DNA of 64,000 bases from an uncultured Jannaschia sp. Its GTDB lineage: Bacteria > Pseudomonadota > Alphaproteobacteria > Rhodobacterales > Rhodobacteraceae. Every line of letters begins with the position of its first letter. Position 1 is the stretch's first letter. The stretch covers positions 248,001 through 312,000 of the forward strand of contig NZ_CANLTR010000001.1 of the NCBI RefSeq assembly GCF_947494055.1. Direction: 5' to 3'. Made by a program: the position numbers and the translations under genes. The notes below the pieces were generated by a model. The model had not been told where the DNA came from, ran no database searches, and saw only the letters and a program-made list of their open reading frames with translations. This document shows, piece by piece, positions 39,110 through 47,930 of the stretch.

Positions 39110-39681
39110 GCGAGCGCTATCGTCCCGTCTCGCAGGAAGTCCTGTCGGACAATTGGGGCACGCTCACCAAGCACACGTTCGACTACGTCCGCGGTGACGG
39201 CACGGTCGAACGTCAGGTGCGGGAGGTCTACGACCGCGGTCACGCGGTGGCATGCCTGCTGCACGACCCGGCGGCGGACACGTTCCTGCTAACCCGGCAG
39301 TTCCGCCTGCCGATGCAGGTCGCGGGACTCGACCCGTTCCTGATCGAGGTGCCGGCGGGCCTGCTCGAAGGGGCGGACCCGACGGCGCGGATGCGGTCGG
39401 AGCTGATGGAGGAGACGGGTTACGAGGTCGGCGCCCTCGACCATGTCGCCGATCTCGTCATGTCACCCGGGTCGGTCACCGAATCCCTGGCCTGCTTTCT
39501 GGGTCGCTACACGCGCGAGGAACGGGTTGGCCAGGGCGGTGGCCTGGCCGGCGAGGGCGAGGATATCGAAGTGCTGCACCTGCCGGTGACGGAAGCGGCG
39601 GCGATGGTCGAGCGCGGCGAGATCCGTGACGCCAAGACCGTGGTCCTGATCCAAACGTTCCTGCTGCGCCGCGCGGGGTGA
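39106..39681 (+). CDS. Nudix hydrolase, NudK/ADP-sugar pyrophosphatase-like
   Basis: Nudix enzymes hydrolyse nucleoside diphosphate linked compounds. This 191-aa member has the ADP-ribose/GDP-mannose-type lead-in LTRQFRLPMQV and IEVPAGLLEG. The Nudix helix reads RMRSELMEETGYEV, in which the usual R of REL is S but the metal-binding glutamates are kept. The GTG start overlaps the pepF stop. The substrate is probably a nucleotide sugar. Confidence 0.87.
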   Translation: MSERYRPVSQEVLSDNWGTLTKHTFDYVRGDGTVERQVREVYDRGHAVACLLHDPAADTFLLTRQFRLPMQVAGLDPFLIEVPAGLLEGADPTARMRSELMEETGYEVGALDHVADLVMSPGSVTESLACFLGRYTREERVGQGGGLAGEGEDIEVLHLPVTEAAAMVERGEIRDAKTVVLIQTFLLRRAG

Positions 39682-39689
39682 CCGTCGGG

Positions 39690-39715
39690 GGCTGTGGCAG
39701 GGGACTGCCACAGCC
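39690..39715. terminator. Stem-loop between convergent Nudix and Dps-like genes
   Basis: GGCTGTGGCAG pairs perfectly with CTGCCACAGCC around GGGA. It lies 8 bp after the Nudix stop and just before the end of the convergent Dps-like gene, so it may end both transcripts. It has no T tract. Confidence 0.6.
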
Positions 39716-39723
39716 GGTCCCGC

Positions 39724-40269
39724 TCACTTCGTATGCGCGCGGAGTTGCCAGAGCTGTTTGTCGACGAGCGCGGTCACCGCGATGAGAAGATCCTGCGTCA
39801 CGAGATCGTCCTCGGTCGCGTCGATCCGCTCGTAGAGACGGTCGGAGACGATCTTCCAGTTCTCCATGAGGAAGTCGATCGCGTCGCTCCCCTGCGTCTC
39901 GGTCGGCTCCGGCTCGGCGTTGGAGGCGTTCTCGCCCACCGCGGAGGGCCGGCCGTCGGCGATCACATCGAGCGCCAGCTTCCGCTCGGCGACCATGTCG
40001 ATATAGGGTTCGAGGTCGGTGTAGAGCTCTTCGAAGAACTCGTGCATCTGGTAGTATTCGATGCCGACGACGTTCCAATGCTCCTGATGCGCCGCATGCT
40101 TCATTGCAATCAGGTCGTAGAGCGTGTCCTGCAGCGCCGTGGTGGAGGTCGACCGGACGTCCTCGGTCAGCGGGACGTTCTCCTCCGGGGCAGATTGCGT
40201 CGTGTCCTGTGCGAAGGCCGGAAGCGGCATCGCGAGACACAGGCAGACGAGGGGTGTGGTGATGCGCAT
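39724..40269 (-). CDS. Dps-like ferritin with N-terminal signal peptide
   Basis: The 181-aa protein starts with a clear export signal (MRITTPLVCLCLAMPLPAFAQ). It continues as a Dps/ferritin domain: HQEHWNVVGIEYYQMHEFFEEL holds the two ferroxidase histidines and YIDMVAERKLAL the acidic residues of the intersubunit site. Dps proteins oxidise iron with peroxide and store it, and many bind DNA. An exported one would act in the periplasm, away from the nucleoid. The ATG at 40269 is the natural start for the signal peptide. It is divergent from pth. Export rather than miscalled start is supported by the typical AFA-Q cleavage site. Confidence 0.88.
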   Translation of the reverse strand: MRITTPLVCLCLAMPLPAFAQDTTQSAPEENVPLTEDVRSTSTTALQDTLYDLIAMKHAAHQEHWNVVGIEYYQMHEFFEELYTDLEPYIDMVAERKLALDVIADGRPSAVGENASNAEPEPTETQGSDAIDFLMENWKIVSDRLYERIDATEDDLVTQDLLIAVTALVDKQLWQLRAHTK

Positions 40270-40404
40270 GATCTGTATGTTCCGGGTTGGCATGGGGACA
40301 GGAGGAACGTCATCCCCGAAGCGGTGTTCCGTTCCGTATCGGCCGGACGGAACGACCGGGACGTTGCGTCGCAGGAGACGGAACACGAAGGCAGGAGGGA
40401 CACG

Positions 40405-41097
40405 GTGACGCAGCTTTGGGCAGGTCTGGGCAATCCGGGCGCGAAATACGCGGGCAACCGGCACAATGTGGGCTTCATGGCGCTCGACCGGATCGCGGCG
40501 GATCAGGGCGCCGTCTGGCGCTCCAAGTTCCAAGGCGAGATCGCCGAGGTGCGGTTCGGCTCGGAGAAGGTCTGGCTCCTGAAGCCCGGCACGTTCATGA
40601 ATCTCTCCGGCCAGTCGGTGGGCGAGGCGATGCGCTTCCACAAGCTCGACCCCGCCGACGTGACCGTGTTCCACGACGAGCTCGACCTCGCGCCCGGCAA
40701 GCTGCGCCTAAAGCAGGGGGGCGGGCATGCCGGCCATAACGGGCTGCGGTCGATCCACCAGCATATCGGCGCGGACTACGCGCGGGTGCGCATCGGCATC
40801 GGTCATCCGGGGCACAAGGATCGGGTCTCGGGCTACGTCCTGTCGGATTTCGCGAAGGCGGAGGACGAGATGCTGGACGACCTCCTGCGCGGAATCGCGG
40901 ACGGCGCGCCGAAGCTCGCTGCGGGAGACGGGGCGGGCTTTTCGAACGCGGTCGCGCTCCGGACGACGCCGCAGCGGCCGTCGGGTGGCCGGGCCAACCT
41001 CGGCGACGAGCCGGAGCGCCATGCCCCGTCCGAGTCCGAACCGGAGCCCGAGGCGCAGCTCTCCCCCCTCCAGAAGCTCGCCCGCAAGTTCCGCTAG
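40405..41097 (+). CDS. pth: Peptidyl-tRNA hydrolase
   Basis: Pth frees tRNA from prematurely dropped peptidyl-tRNA. The 230-aa protein shows LWAGLGNPGAKYAGNRHNVGF with the catalytic histidine, FMNLSGQSV, FHDELDLAPGKLRLK and GHNGLRSI. The start is a GTG at 40405 with GGAGG 6 nt upstream. The C-terminal extension is charged and proline/glutamate-rich beyond the usual length of about 190, as in other Rhodobacterales. Confidence 0.96.
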   Translation: MTQLWAGLGNPGAKYAGNRHNVGFMALDRIAADQGAVWRSKFQGEIAEVRFGSEKVWLLKPGTFMNLSGQSVGEAMRFHKLDPADVTVFHDELDLAPGKLRLKQGGGHAGHNGLRSIHQHIGADYARVRIGIGHPGHKDRVSGYVLSDFAKAEDEMLDDLLRGIADGAPKLAAGDGAGFSNAVALRTTPQRPSGGRANLGDEPERHAPSESEPEPEAQLSPLQKLARKFR

Positions 41098-41182
41098 ACG
41101 CCCCCGGCGGCAACGGGCGTGGCCGGCGCGGTGCGGCTGCGCTATGTCGAAAAGCAAGGCCGAACGCACAGGGAGCGACGCC

Positions 41183-41569
41183 ATGGCGGAGACCGGGAAA
41201 CAGCCGAGCGTGAACGTCTTTGACGAACGGCTCGAGACCTGCTCGACCGATCCGATGACGGGTTTCTTCCGCGACGGTTGCTGCAACACCAGCGGGATGG
41301 ACGGGGGCGTGCACACCGTCTGCGCCGTCGTCACCGAGGATTTCCTCGAGCATTCCAGGGAAAGCGGCAACGATCTCAGCACGCCCCGTCCCGAATACGG
41401 CTTCGCCGGCCTGAAGCCCGGCGACCGCTGGTGCCTCTGCGCGTCCCGGTTCCTGGATGCCCACGAGCACGGGGCCGCGCCGCGCATCCGCCTCGCGGCC
41501 ACGCACAAGCGCACGCTCGATGTCGTGCCGATGGACGTGCTGACGCTCTACGCGATGGACATCTCGTAA
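41183..41569 (+). CDS. DUF2237 family protein
   Basis: This 128-aa protein has the DUF2237 signature NVFDERLETCSTDPMTGFFRDG, then CCNTSGMDGGVHTVCAV, DRWCLCASRFLDAHEHG and HKRTLDVVPMD. Several conserved cysteines suggest metal binding or redox chemistry, but the family function is not established. The ATG at 41183 has GGGAG 8 nt upstream. It follows pth by 85 bp. Confidence 0.88.
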   Translation: MAETGKQPSVNVFDERLETCSTDPMTGFFRDGCCNTSGMDGGVHTVCAVVTEDFLEHSRESGNDLSTPRPEYGFAGLKPGDRWCLCASRFLDAHEHGAAPRIRLAATHKRTLDVVPMDVLTLYAMDIS

Positions 41570-41648
41570 GAACGAACGCGCTTTCGCCTTCAGCTCGCCG
41601 GTCGTCGGCGCTGGCATTCATGTCCGACATCCTCTACCTCACGGGCCG

Positions 41649-42245
41649 ATGCTCGAACCCGGTTTCCACCCTGTTGCACCCGGCCGGATCGCCGCCATCG
41701 TCACCCATCTGGAGATGCGAGCCCCGCCCCCGTCGCCCGACGCCAAGCTCCCTGAAGGCATGATGCTTCGCCAAGTCGAAGCGCCGGATCCGGACTGGTA
41801 CCGCGACCTGTTCCTCCGGGTGGGCGGCCTGACATGGATGTGGTTCTCGCGCCTGCGCCTCTCGCGCGCGGCGTTGGGCGAGATCCTTGCCGACGGGGAT
41901 GTCGAGGTCTTCGCGCTCGAGATCGACGGGCGGGCCGAGGGACTTCTGGAACTCGACTTCCGCGACGGGCGAAGCTGCGAGCTGGCCTTCCTCGGCCTCA
42001 CCCCCGCCGCGCAGGGCAAGGGCGCCGGGCGGGCATTGATTCAGACCGGGATCGCGCGTGCCTTCGCGCGGCCCATCGAGCGGCTGCACATCCACACCTG
42101 CACCTTCGACAGCCCGGTCGCGCTGCCCTTCTACATCCGCTCGGGCTTCATCCCCGTGCGCCGCGAGGTCGAGGTGGTGGACGACCCCCGCCTCGACGGC
42201 ACGATCCCGATGGACGCCGCGCCGCAGATCCCGCTGATCCGCTAG
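41649..42245 (+). CDS. GNAT family N-acetyltransferase
   Basis: The 198-aa protein has the GNAT acetyl-CoA site LAFLGLTPAAQGKGAGRALI and the later strand FYIRSGFIPVRREVEV. It ends with PLIR. The acceptor substrate is unknown. The N terminus begins MLEPGFHPVAPGRIAAIVTHLEM, usual for this alphaproteobacterial subgroup. It converges on trpB. Confidence 0.85.
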   Translation: MLEPGFHPVAPGRIAAIVTHLEMRAPPPSPDAKLPEGMMLRQVEAPDPDWYRDLFLRVGGLTWMWFSRLRLSRAALGEILADGDVEVFALEIDGRAEGLLELDFRDGRSCELAFLGLTPAAQGKGAGRALIQTGIARAFARPIERLHIHTCTFDSPVALPFYIRSGFIPVRREVEVVDDPRLDGTIPMDAAPQIPLIR

Positions 42246-42287
42246 CGCGGTTGGCGGTAATCCCTATCAGGTCGCGAGTGCAAAGAT

Positions 42288-42303
42288 TGCGGCTTCGGCC
42301 GCA
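42288..42303. terminator. UUCG-capped stem-loop between GNAT gene and trpB
   Basis: TGCGGC pairs with GCCGCA around a TTCG tetraloop, in the 106-bp gap between two convergent genes. A second small palindrome (CCGCA-AAA-TGCGG) lies at 42336-42348, closer to trpB. Neither has a good T tract. Confidence 0.45.
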
Positions 42304-42351
42304 TGGCATGCCGCCGGGCGGTGCATTCTCCAACACCGCAAAATGCGGAGG

Positions 42352-43584
42352 CTATCCCCCTGACGCCATGTTCCAGCCGAGCGCCTTGGCGACGGTGAAG
42401 ATGTCCTTGTCGCCCCGGCCGCAGAGATTCATGCAGATGATGTGATCGGACGGCAGGTCGGGCGCGATCTTCGTGACGTGTGCCAGCGCGTGCGACGGCT
42501 CGAGTGCGGGAATGATTCCCTCCATCTCGCAGCAGAGCTGGAACGCCTCCAGCGCCTCGACGTCGGTGATCGAGACGTACTGCGCCCGCCCGGTGTCGTG
42601 AAGCCAGGCATGTTCCGGCCCGATCCCCGGATAATCGAGCCCGGCGGAAATGCTGAACCCTTCGAGGATCTGCCCGTCCTCGTCCTGCAGCAAGTAGGTC
42701 CGATTGCCGTGGAGCACGCCCGGCCGCCCGCCGGTGAGCGAGGCGCAATGCTCCATCTTCTCGTTCACGCCCTTGCCGCCGGCCTCGACGCCGATGATCG
42801 ACACCTCCTTGTCGTCGAGGAAGGGGTAGAACAGGCCCATCGCGTTCGACCCGCCACCGATGGCGGCGATGATCGTGTCGGGGAGCCGACCCTCGGCCTC
42901 CTGCATCTGCGCCTTGGCCTCCTGTCCGATGATCGCCTGAAAGTCGCGCACCATCGCCGGATACGGGTGCGGCCCCGCGACCGTGCCGATGCAGTAGAAC
43001 GTGTCTTCGATATTCGTCACCCAGTCGCGCAGCGCGTCGTTCATCGCGTCCTTGAGCGTGCCGCGCCCCGAGGTGACGGGAATGACCTCCGCGCCCAGCA
43101 GCTTCATGCGGAACACGTTCGGCGATTGCCGCTCCACGTCGTGCGCGCCCATGTAGACGATGCATTTCAGCCCGAACTTGGCGCAGACGGTCGCCGTCGC
43201 GACGCCGTGCTGGCCCGCCCCCGTCTCGGCAATGATCCGGGTCTTTCCCATGCGACGGGCGAGGATGATCTGGCCCAGCACGTTGTTGATCTTGTGCGCG
43301 CCGGTATGGTTCAGCTCGTCGCGCTTGAAGTAGACCTTTGCACCGCCGAGATGCGCGGTCAGCCGCTCGGCGAAGTAGAGCGGGCTGGGGCGGCCGACGT
43401 AATGCGTCCAGAGATCGTGCATCTCGGCCCAGAACGTCTCGTCCGTCTTCGCGTGCTCGTATTGCCGCTCGAGTTCGAGGATCAATGGCATCAGCGTCTC
43501 GGAGACGAACCGCCCGCCGAAATCGCCGAATCGGCCCTTCTCGTCGGGGCCGGTCATGAAGGAGTTCAGAAGATCGTCGGGCAT
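42352..43584 (-). CDS. trpB: Tryptophan synthase beta chain
   Basis: TrpB condenses indole with serine to form tryptophan. The 410-aa protein carries the PLP lysine motif in [32 protein letters not shown] and [15 protein letters not shown]. Length is standard. It lies downstream of trpF on the minus strand, 60 bp apart. trpA, normally next, is not in the window between trpB and the GNAT gene. Confidence 0.98.
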   Translation of the reverse strand: MPDDLLNSFMTGPDEKGRFGDFGGRFVSETLMPLILELERQYEHAKTDETFWAEMHDLWTHYVGRPSPLYFAERLTAHLGGAKVYFKRDELNHTGAHKINNVLGQIILARRMGKTRIIAETGAGQHGVATATVCAKFGLKCIVYMGAHDVERQSPNVFRMKLLGAEVIPVTSGRGTLKDAMNDALRDWVTNIEDTFYCIGTVAGPHPYPAMVRDFQAIIGQEAKAQMQEAEGRLPDTIIAAIGGGSNAMGLFYPFLDDKEVSIIGVEAGGKGVNEKMEHCASLTGGRPGVLHGNRTYLLQDEDGQILEGFSISAGLDYPGIGPEHAWLHDTGRAQYVSITDVEALEAFQLCCEMEGIIPALEPSHALAHVTKIAPDLPSDHIICMNLCGRGDKDIFTVAKALGWNMASGG

Positions 43585-43644
43585 GTTCCACCTCCGAGGT
43601 CCGCGCCCGATCTCTAGAGGCGGCCGAAGGTCTCCGCAACGGCC

Positions 43645-44307
43645 CTAGCCATGCGCGGCGTCGCAGAAGGCCGCGATCCGGCCCGCATCCTTGACCCCGA
43701 CCGCGGACTCGACCCCGGAGGAGACATCGACCTGCCGCGCGCCGGTCAGGCGGATCGCCTCGCCGACATTTTCGGGCGTCAGGCCGCCGGCCAGCATCCA
43801 AGGCGTCTGCCACGTCCGGTCGGCGATCAGGCGCCAGTCGAACCCGATTCCGTTCCCGCCCGGCAGCGCCGCCCCCTTCCGCGGTTTGGCGTCCACGAGG
43901 ATCTGGTCCGCCACATCTGCATAGGTGTCGAGCGCGGCCAGGTCGGCCTCGTCGCGCAACCCGACCGCCTTCATCACCGGCAATCCGCTGCGCGCTCGGA
44001 TCTCCGCGACCCGCGCCGGCGTCTCGCGGCCGTGAAGCTGCAGCATGTCCAGCGGAACGGCGCGGATGATCTCCTCGAGCAGATCATCCTCGGGATCGAC
44101 TAGAAGCGCAACCTTGGCCAACCCGACCGGCGCCGCGACGGCGAGCGCACGGGCCGTCTCCGGATCGACGTGGCGGGGGGACGCGGGAAAGAAGACAAGA
44201 CCCATATAGGCCGCCCCTGCCTCGGCCGCCGCGGCAACATCCTCCGGTGTCCGCAGACCGCAGATCTTCACGCGGACGCCGCTTCGGGAGCGGCTCACGC
44301 GAAGCAT
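43645..44307 (-). CDS. trpF: Phosphoribosylanthranilate isomerase
   Basis: TrpF isomerises phosphoribosylanthranilate in tryptophan synthesis. The 220-aa TIM-barrel protein has [12 protein letters not shown] with the catalytic cysteine, the aspartate region [10 protein letters not shown], and [14 protein letters not shown] at the phosphate site. The start is uncertain: ATG 44307 is used, but a GTG at 44298 would also precede the first strand. It follows the lapA-like gene and is in the operon direction of rpsA-ihfB-lapA-trpF-trpB, a conserved alphaproteobacterial order. Confidence 0.95.
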   Translation of the reverse strand: MLRVSRSRSGVRVKICGLRTPEDVAAAAEAGAAYMGLVFFPASPRHVDPETARALAVAAPVGLAKVALLVDPEDDLLEEIIRAVPLDMLQLHGRETPARVAEIRARSGLPVMKAVGLRDEADLAALDTYADVADQILVDAKPRKGAALPGGNGIGFDWRLIADRTWQTPWMLAGGLTPENVGEAIRLTGARQVDVSSGVESAVGVKDAGRIAAFCDAAHG

Positions 44308-44323
44308 GGAACGACCGGCATGG

Positions 44324-44671
44324 TCAGGAGGGATCGTTCAGGAGCGCCAGAACCTCATCCCGATCGGAGCGGCGCGCGCGATTGCGGGTCAGCTCGCCCT
44401 GCAGACGTTCGCGTTCGGTCCGCTCCGCGCGCGCGGCGGCCCGGTGCTTGTGCTCGCGCAGCCATTCCCAGACGAACCCGATGAGCAGGCCGACCGCCAT
44501 CGCGAGGAAGATCACGACGAAGAGCGGGGCCGTGAACCCTTGGCCCGTCCCGAGATAGGCGCCGACATCTTCCGGCAACAGGCGCAACGTCACCGCGCCG
44601 CGATTTGCCAGGGCCAGCACGAGGAGGACCAACGCGAGGATCCCGAGGAACAGATAGCGCACGAAATTCAT
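44324..44671 (-). CDS. LapA domain (DUF1049) membrane protein
   Basis: The 115-aa protein has two transmembrane helices (about residues 5-23 and 48-68) with the LapA/YciS pattern and a charged coiled C-terminal tail rich in arginine and glutamate. E. coli LapA/YciS helps control LPS synthesis with LapB. No lapB is seen here, so the same role is only inferred. It lies between ihfB and trpF. Confidence 0.82.
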   Translation of the reverse strand: MNFVRYLFLGILALVLLVLALANRGAVTLRLLPEDVGAYLGTGQGFTAPLFVVIFLAMAVGLLIGFVWEWLREHKHRAAARAERTERERLQGELTRNRARRSDRDEVLALLNDPS

Positions 44672-44718
44672 GTCTGTGACCTATCCCCGGCGTTCGCGCC
44701 TGTCCAGCGTAGCGCGCA

Positions 44719-45003
44719 TCACGCCTTGCCGTTCAGCCGGTCGCGGAGCAGCTTGCCGGCCTTGAAGAACGGTACGTGTTTCTCCTCGACCTCGACCGAC
44801 TCGCCGGTTCGCGGGTTCCGGCCCATACGAGCATCGCGCTGCTTTACGGAGAAGGCCCCGAAACCGCGAAGCTCGACGCGGTTGCCGTCCGACAGGGCAT
44901 CCACGATCTCTTCGAAGATGGTGTTCACGATCTTCTCGACGTCACGCTGGTAGAGATGCGGATTGGCGTCTGCGATCTTCTGAATCAGCTCGGATCGTAT
45001 CAT
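44719..45003 (-). CDS. ihfB: Integration host factor subunit beta
   Basis: IhfB forms a heterodimer with IhfA that bends DNA at specific sites. The 94-aa protein starts [21 protein letters not shown] and has [17 protein letters not shown] and the DNA-contacting arm [21 protein letters not shown]. The ATG at 45003 gives the standard length. It follows rpsA, as in most proteobacteria. Confidence 0.97.
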   Translation of the reverse strand: MIRSELIQKIADANPHLYQRDVEKIVNTIFEEIVDALSDGNRVELRGFGAFSVKQRDARMGRNPRTGESVEVEEKHVPFFKAGKLLRDRLNGKA

Positions 45004-45348
45004 CTCTATTCCTTGCGACAGCTCCCGGTTCGATTCACCGGCGCGCGGACAACCCCCGATCTCCTCGAAGAAATCGCCTCGTGCAAAGGTAAACATACAC
45101 AGGGCCGTGATCGCTAGCCCAAAAGTGCAACTTTACCGCGTGTTGCGCGAGGGAACGCGTGCGCGCCGCGCAAAAGACGGGCATCGGCCCGGCCCGATCG
45201 CCGGACGATGTCAGGGAAAATCCCACATAGAGGCTGGGTCAGGTCGCGATGTCGCGCGTCCACAGGGACCGGCCGGCCCTTGTCCGGAACGGCAGAAGCC
45301 CCGGCCGATCGACCGGGGCTTCCATGGGTCCGAACCGATCGTTCGGGC
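45004..45348. other. 345-bp gap between rpsA and ihfB
   Basis: No convincing gene was seen in this gap. It holds the rpsA stem-loop at its distal end. A relatively AT-rich stretch at about 45090-45140 probably carries the ihfB promoter, but no clear -35/-10 pair was recognised. Confidence 0.5.
45295..45322 (-). terminator. Stem-loop terminator downstream of rpsA
   Basis: GAAGCCCCGG (45295-45304) pairs with CCGGGGCTTC (45313-45322) around an 8-nt loop, 27 bp after the rpsA stop codon. The trailing minus-strand sequence TGCCGTT is only mildly T-rich. Confidence 0.65.
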
Positions 45349-47028
45349 TCAGTCGTCGCCCTTCAGCGCGGCGCCGAGGATGTCGCCGAGCGAGGCACCC
45401 GAGTCGGAAGACCCGAACTGCTCCACGGCTTCCTTCTCCTCGGCGATCTCGCGCGCCTTGATAGAGAGGCCGAGCCGGCGATTCTTCGAATCGACGTTGG
45501 TCACGCGGACATCGACCTTGTCGCCGACGCCGAAGCGCTCGGGCCGCTGGTCGGCGCGGTCGCGGGCCAGATCGGACCGGCGGATGAAGGACTTCATCCC
45601 CTCGTACTCGACCTCGATGCCGCCATCCTCGATCTTGGTGACCTCGACGGTGATGATCGAGCCGCGCTTCACGCCGCCGATCGCCTCCGCATAGGGGTCG
45701 CCGCCGGCCGCCTTGATGGAGAGCGAAATGCGCTCCTTCTCGGTGTCGACCTCGGACACGACCGCCTTGACGATGTCGCCCTTGCGGTAGTCGCCGATGA
45801 CGTCCTCGCCACGGCCTTCCCAGGTCAGGTCCGACAGGTGGACCATGCCGTCGATGTCGCCCTCGAGGCCGATGAACAGACCGAACTCGGTGATGTTCTT
45901 GACCTCGCCCTCGACCGGCGTGCCCTCCGGATGGGTCTCCGCGAAGACCTCCCACGGATTGCGCATGGTCTGCTTGAGACCGAGCGAGACGCGCCGCTTC
46001 GCGGTGTCGATCTCGAGCACCATGACCTCGACCTCCTGGGAGGTGGAGACGATCTTGCCCGGGTGGACGTTCTTCTTCGTCCAGGACATCTCGGAGACGT
46101 GGACGAGTCCCTCGACCCCCGGCTCCAGCTCCACGAAGGCGCCGTAATCGGTGATGTTGGTGACCCGGCCGCTATGCGTCGAGTCGAGCGGGTACTTGGC
46201 GACCACGGTGTCCCACGGATCTTCCTGCAGCTGCTTCATGCCGAGGCTGATGCGGTGGGTCTCCTTGTTGATCTTGATGACCTGCACCTTGACGGTCTCG
46301 CCGATCGACAGGATCTCGCGCGGGTCGTTGACCCGGCGCCAGGCCATGTCGGTGACGTGCAGCAGGCCGTCCACACCGCCGAGATCGACGAAGGCGCCGT
46401 ATTCGGTGATGTTCTTGACGACGCCGTCGACGTTCTGGCCCTCGGCTAGGTTGCCGATGACCTCGGCACGCTGCTCGGCGCGGCTCTCCTCGAGGATGGC
46501 GCGACGCGAGACGACGATGTTGCCCCGGCGGCGGTCCATCTTGAGGATCTGGAACGGCTGCTTGAGGCCCATGAGCGGGCCCGCGTCGCGCACGGGGCGC
46601 ACGTCGACCTGGGAGCCGGGCAGGAACGCCACGGCGCCGCCAAGATCGACGGTGAAGCCGCCCTTGACGCGGCCGAAGATGGCGCCCTCGACGCGCTCTT
46701 CCTTGCCGTAGGCTTCTTCCAGACGGTCCCACGCCGCTTCGCGACGGGCCATCTCGTGGCTGATCACGGCCTCGCCGCGGGCGTTCTCGACGTTGCGGAG
46801 GTAGACTTCCACCTCGTCGCCGACCTCGATCTCGGGCGCCTCGCCGGGCTGTGCGAATTCCTTGAGATCGACGCGGCCTTCCATCTTGTAGCCGACGTCG
46901 ATGATGGCCTGTCCCGCCTCGATGGCGAGGACCTTGCCCTTGACCACCGAGCCCTCGCTCGGCGTGTCGATCTCGAGGCTTTCGTTCAGGAGGGCCTCGA
47001 ACTCCTCCATGGATGCGTTTTGCGCCAT
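45349..47028 (-). CDS. rpsA: 30S ribosomal protein S1
   Basis: S1 recruits mRNA to the 30S subunit. The 559-aa protein starts MAQNASMEEFEALLNESL and contains six S1 repeats. The readable landmarks are GGFTVDLGGAVAFLPGSQVD (domain 2), ITEYGAFVDLGGVDGLLHVTDM (domain 3), ITDYGAFVELEPGVEGLVHV (domain 4) and ITEFGLFIGLEGDIDGMVHL (domain 5). Length and domain number are standard. It is divergent from the ZIP transporter gene. Confidence 0.98.
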   Translation of the reverse strand: MAQNASMEEFEALLNESLEIDTPSEGSVVKGKVLAIEAGQAIIDVGYKMEGRVDLKEFAQPGEAPEIEVGDEVEVYLRNVENARGEAVISHEMARREAAWDRLEEAYGKEERVEGAIFGRVKGGFTVDLGGAVAFLPGSQVDVRPVRDAGPLMGLKQPFQILKMDRRRGNIVVSRRAILEESRAEQRAEVIGNLAEGQNVDGVVKNITEYGAFVDLGGVDGLLHVTDMAWRRVNDPREILSIGETVKVQVIKINKETHRISLGMKQLQEDPWDTVVAKYPLDSTHSGRVTNITDYGAFVELEPGVEGLVHVSEMSWTKKNVHPGKIVSTSQEVEVMVLEIDTAKRRVSLGLKQTMRNPWEVFAETHPEGTPVEGEVKNITEFGLFIGLEGDIDGMVHLSDLTWEGRGEDVIGDYRKGDIVKAVVSEVDTEKERISLSIKAAGGDPYAEAIGGVKRGSIITVEVTKIEDGGIEVEYEGMKSFIRRSDLARDRADQRPERFGVGDKVDVRVTNVDSKNRRLGLSIKAREIAEEKEAVEQFGSSDSGASLGDILGAALKGDD

Positions 47029-47230
47029 ATGGCCGGTCTATTCCTTACGGTTCATGGTTGCTGGCCGCGCGGTTGTCTCCGCCGGTCTGGGAAATTGGTC
47101 GGATAGCGCGACGGGTGCGGCCGCTGCCGCAATGACATCGCGCTGTCGGGTGACGCGCGGCTGTTAAGGCAAAAGCGCGCGCGGCGCAAGCGCGTGGGGG
47201 AACCCTCGCCCTTGCGGCTTGTTTGCCGGG

Positions 47231-47926
47231 ATGATGGTCGCCCTCGTCATCGGGATCACGTCAGGCGCCCTCGTGCTCGGCGCCTGGATCGGTGTGCGCG
47301 GCTGGTTGTCGGAGCGGGCCGAGGGGCTGCTCGTCGCCGGGGCCGGCGGCGCGCTGATCGTCTCGGTGATGATGGAACTGATCGAGCCGGCGCTCGACGT
47401 GATCGGCCTGCCCGGGACGGCCGGGATCGTTCTCCTCGGCGCGGCGCTGTTCAGCGCGGCGGATGCCTGGACCGACCGGCACATGGCGCGGGCGGGCGGG
47501 CTCGGCCTGCTGCTCGCCGTGACCTTCGATGGCGTCCCCGAGAATCTTGCGCTCGGCACCGCCCTGATCGGCACGGGGCCGCTCGGGGTTGCAGCGCTCG
47601 CCGGATCGATCCTGCTGTCGAACCTCCCGGAGGCGGCGGGCGGTGCCGCCTCGATGCGCGAAGACGGCGAATCCGGAACGCGGATCATCCTGCTCTGGAC
47701 CGCCGTCGCAGTGCTTCTGTCGTTCTCGGCGCTGGCCGGGCGGTGGTTTCTGGCAGACGTGCCGGACGGAACGGTCGAGGCGATCCAGTGCTTTTCCGCC
47801 GGCGCCGTCCTTGCCTCGCTCTCGACCGAGGTCTTTCCGAAGGCCGGACGGCAGGACCCTCATCTCGCCGGGATCGCGGTCGCCCTGGGCCTCGTCGTCG
47901 CGCTGTCGTTGGAGCAGCTTGGCTGA
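47231..47926 (+). CDS. ZIP-type divalent metal transporter-like membrane protein
   Basis: The 231-aa protein has about seven hydrophobic segments. The ZIP-like motifs are FDGVPENLALGTAL (transmembrane helix IV, normally H-x-x-P-E) and LSNLPEAAGGAASM (helix V). Family members move zinc, iron or other divalent metals into the cytoplasm. Here the helix IV histidine is replaced by aspartate, which may alter metal choice. The start is uncertain; a TTG at 47219 is in frame upstream and neither has a strong ribosome binding site. Confidence 0.8.
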   Translation: MMVALVIGITSGALVLGAWIGVRGWLSERAEGLLVAGAGGALIVSVMMELIEPALDVIGLPGTAGIVLLGAALFSAADAWTDRHMARAGGLGLLLAVTFDGVPENLALGTALIGTGPLGVAALAGSILLSNLPEAAGGAASMREDGESGTRIILLWTAVAVLLSFSALAGRWFLADVPDGTVEAIQCFSAGAVLASLSTEVFPKAGRQDPHLAGIAVALGLVVALSLEQLG

Positions 47927-47930
47927 GCCG

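Noticed and set aside
37438-39681. A 747-aa frame overlapping pepF and running into the Nudix gene
   Set aside because: The first part is an out-of-frame shadow of pepF. Only the last 191 residues are real, as the separate Nudix gene with a GTG start.
45035-45226. A 63-aa minus-strand frame between rpsA and ihfB
   Set aside because: No ribosome binding site, no motif, and it covers the probable promoter region of ihfB.
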